This document shows positions 13,971-18,913 of a stretch of 18,913 nt of DNA, one piece after another. The stretch is from Aeromicrobium sp. (GTDB taxonomy: Bacteria > Actinomycetota > Actinomycetes > Propionibacteriales > Nocardioidaceae). Numbering within the stretch: position 1 is the first letter of the stretch; each line of letters opens with the position of its first letter. The notes under the pieces are model-generated. The model was given only the letters and a program-made list of their open reading frames with translations. It was not told the origin of the DNA and ran no database searches. A program made the translations under genes and the position numbers. The DNA lies in NCBI GenBank assembly GCA_023254755.1, contig JALRKU010000061.1, positions 1 through 18,913 on the forward strand, written 5' to 3'.

Positions 13971-14598
13971 CGTCACCCTGGCGCTGCCGGGGCGGTGGTG
14001 GCGCATCGTCCTTCACGATCCCCAGGCAGCGCAGCGCTCGGTTCGCGCCTACGTGAACGAGCTCGCCGGCCGGCGCGACGACCTGGCGCAGTCGCGCGCC
14101 GAGCTGCGTGCCGACCTCGACGAGGCGGTCGCCGAGGCACGACGCATCGGGGGGCTGTCGATGTACATGTCGTCCGAAGTCGCTCCGGGTGTGCCGACGT
14201 CCATCTCGCTGACGACCTACAAGCCAGAGCTGCCGGTGCAGGTGTCGATGCTGACGTCGGCGGCCGTCGCTGCGGACGCGCTGGCAGCTTCTCTGCGTTC
14301 AACCGCGCCCGGCGACGCGGTGGAGGTCTGGGCCGAGGACGGCCTGGGCGTGGTGCGCTCCGTCGACCGTTCCCACCTGACGTCGGAGTCCGGAGATCAA
14401 GCGGCGACCCTTCGCGTGGACTACTGGCTCCTGCGGGACGGCGACCCCGACACCCGGCTCCTGACCTTCTCCTCTCCGGTCATCTGGGAAGACCTCGCGG
14501 ACGCTCTCGTCGTCCTCTTCGACGCAATCGTCGCAACCGTGGAAATGCCTGGGATCCCAGAAGCAATCGATGGGGATCTCTCACCATCGACACCGTGA
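13957..14598 (+). CDS. Unrecognised protein, second possible Mog1/PsbP-like partner
   Basis: The product has 213 residues, starts at the GTG at 13957 inside the end of the previous gene (14-base overlap) and has no membrane segment. The N-terminus LPGRWWRIVL, a charged helix (about 25-65), the strand TSISLTTYKP, the pair VEVWAEDGLGVVRSVDR and ATLRVDYWLL, and the ending RLLTFSSP plus a helix LVVLFDAIVATVEM follow the strand-helix order of LpqN/Mog1/PsbP-like proteins. The ending, a strand and Ser-Pro turn leading to a helix with FD.I, is the most convincing part. I cannot name a family. Together with the previous gene it might form a heterodimeric chaperone, adaptor or immunity pair for the cargo. 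The end of the reading frame overlaps the -35 element of the next promoter. Confidence 0.55.
   Translation: MSTPDVTLALPGRWWRIVLHDPQAAQRSVRAYVNELAGRRDDLAQSRAELRADLDEAVAEARRIGGLSMYMSSEVAPGVPTSISLTTYKPELPVQVSMLTSAAVAADALAASLRSTAPGDAVEVWAEDGLGVVRSVDRSHLTSESGDQAATLRVDYWLLRDGDPDTRLLTFSSPVIWEDLADALVVLFDAIVATVEMPGIPEAIDGDLSPSTP
14567..14590 (+). repeat. Inverted repeat TCGATGG-N10-CCATCGA, possible operator
   Basis: Perfect 7-bp arms at 14567-14573 and 14584-14590 are separated by 10 bases. The right arm covers most of the -35 element of the promoter at 14587. A dimeric repressor bound here would block that promoter. The matching promoter at 10947 shares the right arm but lacks the left arm, so any such control would be specific to the second promoter. 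It also lies in coding sequence, so chance is possible. Confidence 0.3.
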
Positions 14599-14615
14599 CG
14601 AGCGGTTCATAGATT
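14587..14615 (+). promoter_or_regulatory. Predicted promoter of the second WXG100/kinase operon
   Basis: TCGACA (14587-14592; five of six bases of TTGACA) and TAGATT (14610-14615) have 17-base spacing. The expected start point near 14622 gives a leader of about 50 bases. The sequence CCATCGAC followed 26 bases from its start by TAGRTT is shared exactly with the promoter at 10947, so both Esx operons may answer to the same sigma factor. Confidence 0.5.
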
Positions 14616-14634
14616 GAGCACCACCAACCCCCCT

Positions 14635-14649
14635 TGCGCCGACGGCGCA
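14635..14649 (+). promoter_or_regulatory. 5'-leader stem-loop of the second WXG100-like gene
   Basis: TGCGCC (14635-14640), loop GAC, GGCGCA (14644-14649): a perfect 6-bp GC-rich stem with a three-base loop, about a dozen bases into the predicted transcript and 12 bases before the GGAG ribosome site (14662-14665). A 5' stem-loop at this place often protects mRNA from decay. There is no U-run, so I do not call it a terminator. Confidence 0.4.
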
Positions 14650-14672
14650 CAACATGAAGATGGAGTCAGACC

Positions 14673-14969
14673 ATGGCCAACGTGAACGTGACCTACGCCG
14701 ACCTCGAGACGACCGCCGCCAAGATCGACAACGGCCGAGACCAGATCCTCGGCGTCCTCAACGAGCTGTCGGGCGCTGTCGACACGCTCGTCTCGTCGGG
14801 CTTCCAGACCGACCAGGCCTCGGGTGCGTACAACGACGAGTTCGACCAGTACAAGGCGTCGACGGACACGGCAGTCCAGGCCCTCGAGCGCTTCTCGACC
14901 TTCCTGCGCACGGCTGCCTCGACCCTCGGGGACACCGACAGCGGCCTGGCGGGCGGCATTCGCAGTTGA
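14673..14969 (+). CDS. WXG100-like type VII secretion substrate (98 aa), paralog of the gene at 11019
   Basis: This 98-residue helical protein has the central turn LVSSGFQTDQASGAY replacing W-x-G. It shares with the 100-residue paralog the MANV start, Y8, SGF, FLR and GDTDS. The ATG at 14673 is preceded by GGAG (14662-14665) at 7 bases; an upstream ATG at 14654 is out of frame and has no ribosome site. The gene has its own promoter and a stem-loop leader, and it precedes the receptor kinase by 84 bases. It may be the abundant exported subunit or one half of a heterodimer with the other Esx proteins. YADLE (residues 8-12) fits YxxxE by spacing but is at the wrong end of the protein for an export signal. 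Confidence 0.87.
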   Translation: MANVNVTYADLETTAAKIDNGRDQILGVLNELSGAVDTLVSSGFQTDQASGAYNDEFDQYKASTDTAVQALERFSTFLRTAASTLGDTDSGLAGGIRS

Positions 14970-15009
14970 GTCCACGCCAGCCGCTGGGAGCATCGTGGGC
15001 AGATCACCG

Positions 15010-15027
15010 GCCCGACGCCGTGCGGGC
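15010..15027 (+). other. Weak stem-loop between the WXG100-like and kinase genes
   Basis: GCCCG (15010-15014) can pair with CGGGC (15023-15027) across an 8-base loop, in the 84-base gap before the kinase. A stem here could slow polymerase or protect an upstream esx transcript, allowing far more Esx protein than kinase. The stem is short and no U-run follows, so support is low. Confidence 0.2.
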
Positions 15028-15040
15028 GCGCCGTGGAGCA

Positions 15041-15047
15041 GAGGAGA
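15041..15047 (+). promoter_or_regulatory. Ribosome binding site deciding the kinase start
   Basis: GAGGAGA ends 6 bases before the GTG at 15054. An in-frame GTG at 15033 would place this site inside the coding sequence and has no comparable site of its own, so 15054 is preferred. Confidence 0.6.
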
Positions 15048-15053
15048 CCGCAC

Positions 15054-16736
15054 GTGGTTGATCTGGGGATCCCCGGGCTGGGCGACGCCGAGTTCGTCGG
15101 TCGAGGCGGCTTCGGGCAGGTGTATCGAGCGGAGCAGGACGGACTGAGCCGCGCCGTCGCGGTGAAGGTCATCCGGGTCCAAGAGGTCTCGGAGGCAGAG
15201 CTCCGGCTGTTCGAGCGGGAGTGCGCCGCGGTCGGCAGCCTGGACTGGTGCCCCGAGATCGTCAGCGTCTTCAGCACCGGGACGACGCCAGACGGCGACC
15301 CGTACCTCGTGATGGAGTACGCCCCTGGAGGGTCGCTGCGCGACCAGCTGCGAGAACATGGCATGTTGCCCGAGCACCAGGTCCGGACGGTCGCGGCGCG
15401 GATGGCACGAGCTCTCGCCGCGGCCCACGGCGCCGGTCTGCTGCACCGCGACGTCAAGCCCGCCAACATCCTGCTGTCCCGATCGGGCGAGGTGCTGCTG
15501 GCGGACTTCGGCATCGCGAGGGCGCTGGAGCGCAGCGGTCACACGTCCACCGCGGCCATGGCGGGCACGGTCGCGTACATGGCGCCCGAGCTCCTCCAGG
15601 ACGTGCCGGCGTCGCCGGCGTCCGACGTCTTCAGCCTCGGCGCCACGCTGCTCGAGGCGCTCACCGGCCGGACGCCCTTCGGGACCGGCGCGAACGACAC
15701 CGCGGCGACGATGATGCGGCGAGCGCTGCAGGCCGAGGAGGTGGATCTGAGCGACGTGAGGGTCGACCCCGGATTCGCGGCGATCCTCGCCAAGTGCCTC
15801 GCGATGCGACCCGAGGACAGGTACGCAGACGGGCAGCAGCTGGCCGACGACCTGGCTGCCGGCACCGTGACGAGCGACGCAGTCGCGGAACGCACCGTCG
15901 CTCGGCCGATGGTTCCTCGTCCGCCGGTCCCTCTGCCTCCGGTGCCAGCGCCTCCGGGAGTCGTCGACTCGACCGTCTTCCGACCACGCCCGCCGTCTCC
16001 GTCCGCGGCTCAGGTCGCACGCGACGACCAGGCCGGGGACACCAGTCCGATCGGAGCGCCGCCGCCGACCCACGGCATGTCGGCGGCGTTCGTGGTCGGC
16101 ATGGTCGCGCTCGCGCTCGTGCTCTTCGGCGGAGTCGCCACGGCGACGGTGCTCATCAGCCGTTCTGGTTCGGACGACGCACCGACGGCGTCGTCGACGA
16201 CCGACCCCGCCGCCGCCCCGCCCAGCAGTGCCGCCGACGACGCCCCGGCCGACGGCTCGGGACAGACGCCACCGCCGGCCGAGGTCGGGCGCAACCGGTG
16301 CTGGGACGGGTCGCTCGTCGAGCGCGGATCTGAGTGCGGTCGCGCCTTCGACGTCCGGACCGTCTACTGGGCCTTCGACTTCGAGCCGGAGGACTACGGC
16401 TGTCTGCAGAAGGGCGACGAGGGCCGCAAGGTCTCGTACGCCGACGAGAACTGCGTGTTCCCGGGCGGCAGCGACACGGTCCACCTGGCGATCTACACCA
16501 ACGTCGCGGAACGGGACGACCGGCTGCGCGACTACGGCTCGTGCCAGGTGGTGACGGCGTCGAAGAACACGATGCTGTGCAGCGAGGGCAGTGCAGGACG
16601 AGTGGCGATCCGCTACGCCTCCGACACGCACCTCATGTACGCGTCGACGCTGGCGGACAACTCCGGCGCGCTGGACTTCCTCCTCGACCGCATGCGGCCG
16701 CTCTCCGAGCTGCGGTACGGCATCCCGGTGGGCTGA
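15054..16736 (+). CDS. Receptor-type Ser/Thr protein kinase with cysteine-containing extracellular domain
   Basis: The product has 560 residues from GTG 15054. The cytoplasmic Hanks-type kinase domain shows GRGGFGQVY (16-24), the ATP lysine K38, the catalytic loop HRDVKPAN (131-138, D133), DFG at 151-153 and GTVAYMAPE in the activation segment. A Pro-rich juxtamembrane linker follows, one membrane helix (about 343-368), a Ser/Ala/Pro-rich stalk and an outer domain of about 150 residues. That domain has six cysteines (in RCWDG, SECG, YGCLQ, ENCVF, GSCQV and MLCSE), likely three disulfides. It is not a PASTA domain. The kinase probably senses an outside or wall signal and phosphorylates the Thr sites read by the two FHA proteins of the locus. 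No PP2C phosphatase is visible; one may lie upstream of the window. The next gene starts one base after the stop. Confidence 0.93.
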   Translation: MVDLGIPGLGDAEFVGRGGFGQVYRAEQDGLSRAVAVKVIRVQEVSEAELRLFERECAAVGSLDWCPEIVSVFSTGTTPDGDPYLVMEYAPGGSLRDQLREHGMLPEHQVRTVAARMARALAAAHGAGLLHRDVKPANILLSRSGEVLLADFGIARALERSGHTSTAAMAGTVAYMAPELLQDVPASPASDVFSLGATLLEALTGRTPFGTGANDTAATMMRRALQAEEVDLSDVRVDPGFAAILAKCLAMRPEDRYADGQQLADDLAAGTVTSDAVAERTVARPMVPRPPVPLPPVPAPPGVVDSTVFRPRPPSPSAAQVARDDQAGDTSPIGAPPPTHGMSAAFVVGMVALALVLFGGVATATVLISRSGSDDAPTASSTTDPAAAPPSSAADDAPADGSGQTPPPAEVGRNRCWDGSLVERGSECGRAFDVRTVYWAFDFEPEDYGCLQKGDEGRKVSYADENCVFPGGSDTVHLAIYTNVAERDDRLRDYGSCQVVTASKNTMLCSEGSAGRVAIRYASDTHLMYASTLADNSGALDFLLDRMRPLSELRYGIPVG

Positions 16737-16737
16737 G

Positions 16738-17916
16738 TTGACCGGACCCCAGCGTCGCGCCGGCGGAGCGCGACGAGCAGAGCCAGAAGGACCGTCCGTC
16801 CTCGGTCGATCGGTAGCCGCCGCGGCGGCAGTGGTCCTCGTGGCCGGGGCCGGCGTCGCGCTGGGCACGTGGTGGGTGCGCGGCGATGCGGAGCCGAGCC
16901 CTGCCGGCAGCGCGCCGATCCCGAGTCGCTCGGCCGGCGACGTCACCGCCAGCAGCAGTCCTCCACCCGAGCCCCTCACCCCGATGGTCCTGGCCATCTC
17001 GGTCGACGGACTGAACCCCGAGGCGATCGAGGTCCTCGGCCGCTCGGGCGCTCCGACGCTGCACCGGCTGATCGACGAGGGTGCCTCGACGGTCGACGCC
17101 CGGAACTCCGACGAGCTGACGATCACGCTTCCGAACCACACCGGGATGCTCACCGGACGAGGCGTCACCGGGCCGGAGGGCCACGGCGTGACGTTCAACC
17201 GCGACGACGGTGGCACCCTGCTCGGCGTCCACGGATCGTACGTCCCGGGAGTCTTCGACGTCGCCCACGATCACGGGCTGCGCACGGCCTTCCTCGCCGA
17301 GAAGGACAAGTTCCTGTTCCTCATCCGCTCCTGGGACGCGACGCACGGGGCCGATGACACGACGGGTGCCGACGACGGGCGGGACAAGACCGATCTGGAC
17401 CTGGTCGGTGAGCACGCGGCGGTGATGGATCGCGCCGTCAAGGTGGTGCGGAGCGGCAGGTACGACCTCACCTTCCTCCACCTGAAGGGTCCTGACGAGG
17501 CCGGACACGCGTCGGGGTGGTTGGGGGATCGGTACCTCGAGGCCGTCCGACAGGTCGACCGCGACCTCGCGAGGTTCCTCGAGGTGGTCGACGCGTCGCC
17601 ACGGCTGCGAGATCGGCTCACGATCCTCATCACCTCCGACCACGGCGGACCGAGGGGACGGACCAGCCACAGCGACGTCCGGCTGCTGGCCAACCACCGC
17701 ATCCCGTTCATCGCCTGGGGGCGCGACGTCGAGCCGGGCAGCGACCTCTACGAAATCAACCCCCGTCGTCGCGACCCCGGTGATCGCGTCCCGCCGTACG
17801 ACGGCCCCCAGCCGATCCGCAACCTCGACCTCCGAACCACGGCACTGGAGCTGCTCGCTCTGCCCTCCTCGGGCGAGGGAGTGGCGAGTGGCTGGCCGGC
17901 GGTGCGGCTGCGTTGA
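16738..17916 (+). CDS. Membrane-anchored type I phosphodiesterase/nucleotide pyrophosphatase-like enzyme (alkaline phosphatase superfamily)
   Basis: The product has 392 residues from the TTG at 16738, just after the kinase stop; an in-frame GTG at 16831 would cut into the export signal. An Arg-rich N-terminus and a helix (about 25-47) form a signal anchor without a lipobox cysteine. The two-metal site of the NPP/alkaline phosphatase superfamily appears complete: D90 (SVDG), nucleophile T130 in TLPNH, D253 and H257 (GPDEAGH), D301-H302 (TSDHGG) and probably H311 (SHSD). The enzyme should hydrolyse a phosphoester or phosphodiester outside the membrane; the substrate is not evident. Close linkage to the kinase suggests they share a signal or a target such as wall teichoic acid, nucleotides or lipid phosphate, which is inference. 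It is the last gene of the operon. Confidence 0.88.
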   Translation: MTGPQRRAGGARRAEPEGPSVLGRSVAAAAAVVLVAGAGVALGTWWVRGDAEPSPAGSAPIPSRSAGDVTASSSPPPEPLTPMVLAISVDGLNPEAIEVLGRSGAPTLHRLIDEGASTVDARNSDELTITLPNHTGMLTGRGVTGPEGHGVTFNRDDGGTLLGVHGSYVPGVFDVAHDHGLRTAFLAEKDKFLFLIRSWDATHGADDTTGADDGRDKTDLDLVGEHAAVMDRAVKVVRSGRYDLTFLHLKGPDEAGHASGWLGDRYLEAVRQVDRDLARFLEVVDASPRLRDRLTILITSDHGGPRGRTSHSDVRLLANHRIPFIAWGRDVEPGSDLYEINPRRRDPGDRVPPYDGPQPIRNLDLRTTALELLALPSSGEGVASGWPAVRLR

Positions 17917-17944
17917 CCCGCGCACCCGGGGCCGAGGTCGCGCA

Positions 17945-17963
17945 CCGTCGTCCCGGACGACGG
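17945..17963 (+). terminator. Perfect 8-bp stem-loop after the phosphodiesterase gene
   Basis: CCGTCGTC (17945-17952), loop CCG, GACGACGG (17956-17963), starting 28 bases after the phosphodiesterase stop. The GC-rich stem without a U-run is the form often seen for intrinsic terminators in high-GC actinomycetes. It also covers the -35 area of the glmS promoter, so it could instead or additionally be an operator. Confidence 0.5.
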
Positions 17964-17970
17964 CACCGGA

Positions 17971-17983
17971 TACCCTGGAAGGC
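17971..17983 (+). promoter_or_regulatory. Predicted leaderless promoter of glmS
   Basis: TACCCT (17971-17976) fits the actinobacterial -10 consensus TAnnnT. The glmS ATG (17984) lies exactly where transcription should begin, 7 bases further on. GGAAGG at 17977-17982 leaves only one base before the ATG, too close to act as a ribosome site. The -35 position (17948-17953, TCGTCC) is a poor match. Confidence 0.5.
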
Positions 17984-18913
17984 ATGTGCGGCATCGTCGG
18001 GTACGTCGGTCAGCGGTCGGCTCTCGACGTGATCATGGGTGGTCTGCGCAGGCTCGAGTACCGCGGCTACGACTCCGGCGGCGTGGCCCTGGCCGACGCC
18101 GACGGCACGATCGCGTGGGCCAAGAAGGCCGGCAAGCTCACCAACCTCGACGGCGAGCTGGCCGAGCACCCGCTGGAGGAGTCGCGCACCGGCATCGGCC
18201 ACACGCGCTGGGCCACCCACGGCGCGCCCAACGACACCAACGCGCACCCGCACCTCGACGAGTCGGGCCGGGTGGCGGTCGTGCACAACGGGATCATCGA
18301 GAACTTCGCCGAGCTCCGCAGCGAGCTCGAGGCCGCCGGGGTCGAGCTGCGCTCGCAGACCGACACCGAGGTCACCGCCCACCTCGTGGCGGCGGAGCTG
18401 GACCAGGGCGCCGACCTCCCCGAGGCGGTCCGCCGCGTCTGCCGTCGCCTCGAGGGGGCGTTCACCCTGGTGTTCTGCGACGCCCGGACCCCCGACGTCG
18501 TGGTCGGCGCTCGTCGCAACTCCCCGCTCGTGGTCGGCCGCGGCCAGGGCGAGAACTTCCTCGGGTCCGACGTCGCCGCCTTCATCGAGTACACCCGCGA
18601 CGCGGTCGAGCTGGGCCAGGACCAGGTCGTCACCATCACGCGCGACGACATCGTCGTCACCGACTTCGACGGCCGTCCCGCCGAGACCACGGAGTACCAC
18701 GTCGACTGGGACGTCTCGGCCGCCGAGAAGGGCGGCTACGCCTGGTACATGCTCAAGGAGATCGACGAGCAGCCTCAGGCCGTGGCCGACACGCTGCTGG
18801 GCCGGCACACGCCGGGCGGCCAGCTCAAGCTCGACGAGATGCGGCTGTCCGACGACGAGCTGCGCGACGTCGACAAGATCATCGTCATCGCGTGCGGCAC
18901 GGCGCTGTACTCC
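17984..18913 (+). CDS. glmS: Glutamine--fructose-6-phosphate aminotransferase (3' truncated by window edge)
   Basis: The first 310 residues are visible; the family is about 610-620 long. The protein begins MCGIVGY, so Cys2 becomes the N-terminal nucleophile after Met removal. The glutaminase domain shows YRGYDS (26-31), RWATHG (75-80), HNGIIEN (101-107) and the Asp of SQTDTEV (D127). The first strand of the SIS domain begins near residue 293 (IIVIACGTALYS), where the window ends. The enzyme makes glucosamine-6-phosphate from fructose-6-phosphate and glutamine, the first committed step of UDP-GlcNAc and peptidoglycan synthesis, in the cytoplasm. It is a housekeeping gene separated from the secretion locus by a stem-loop and its own promoter. 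The leader is too short to hold a glmS ribozyme. Confidence 0.97.
   Translation, partial: MCGIVGYVGQRSALDVIMGGLRRLEYRGYDSGGVALADADGTIAWAKKAGKLTNLDGELAEHPLEESRTGIGHTRWATHGAPNDTNAHPHLDESGRVAVVHNGIIENFAELRSELEAAGVELRSQTDTEVTAHLVAAELDQGADLPEAVRRVCRRLEGAFTLVFCDARTPDVVVGARRNSPLVVGRGQGENFLGSDVAAFIEYTRDAVELGQDQVVTITRDDIVVTDFDGRPAETTEYHVDWDVSAAEKGGYAWYMLKEIDEQPQAVADTLLGRHTPGGQLKLDEMRLSDDELRDVDKIIVIACGTALYS

Noticed and set aside
15033..15053. Earlier GTG start for the kinase
   Set aside because: It would swallow the GAGGAGA ribosome site that fits the GTG at 15054, and the added residues are not part of the kinase fold.
14654..15061. Forward frame starting at an ATG just before the second WXG100-like gene
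   Set aside because: It runs out of frame through the WXG100-like gene, is Arg-rich, and lacks a ribosome site.
14607..17216. Long antisense open frame of 869 codons
   Set aside because: It lies opposite three well-supported genes, is Arg/Gly/Pro/His-rich without domains, and long antisense frames are expected opposite GC-rich genes with G/C third positions.
17917..17983. glmS ribozyme or riboswitch
   Set aside because: The gap is only 67 bases and the transcript appears leaderless; there is no room for the roughly 150-base ribozyme core.

Overview
The window is GC-rich, densely coded DNA with GTG/TTG starts, ATGA/GTGA start-stop overlaps and WXG100-type genes. This points to an actinomycete; a Nocardioidaceae-like (Aeromicrobium/Nocardioides-type) host is my guess, not something the sequence proves. 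All genes I support lie on the + strand. No gap longer than about 100 bases separates them, and I see no tRNA, rRNA, CRISPR array or insertion sequence.

Region 1 (3-10923) is a tight gene train: the end of a secreted Fn3-like protein, a MoxR AAA+ ATPase, a DUF58 protein, a membrane-bound transglutaminase-fold protein that has lost its catalytic Cys and His, an RDD membrane protein with a C-terminal FHA domain, a 23-codon bridging ORF, and a 1494-residue FtsK/SpoIIIE ATPase. The ATPase carries an N-terminal beta-grasp-like segment, an FHA domain, two membrane helices and three ATPase domains. This is the motor of a type VII (ESX/WXG100) secretion-like apparatus. Its layout is closer to firmicute EssC than to mycobacterial EccC. 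No EccB, EccD, EccE or MycP is present in the window.

Region 2 (about 10947-14598) starts at its own promoter. It encodes a WXG100-like protein, a 200-residue two-domain Esx-like fusion, a 482-residue protein built like an actinobacterial type VII cargo (helical N-terminus, glycine-rich hydrophobic core, unrecognised beta-rich C-terminus), and two overlapping genes whose products look like diverged Mog1/PsbP-fold proteins. The last two could be chaperones or immunity partners of the cargo.

Region 3 (about 14587-17916) starts at a second promoter that matches the first in sequence and spacing. It encodes a paralogous WXG100-like protein, a receptor-type Ser/Thr kinase with a cysteine-containing outer domain, and a membrane-anchored phosphodiesterase/alkaline-phosphatase-superfamily enzyme. 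The kinase and the two FHA domains suggest that phosphothreonine signalling controls the secretion machine.

Region 4 (17945-18913) holds a perfect 8-bp stem-loop, an apparently leaderless promoter and the first half of glmS, which is housekeeping. This marks the right boundary of the secretion locus. The left boundary lies outside the window.
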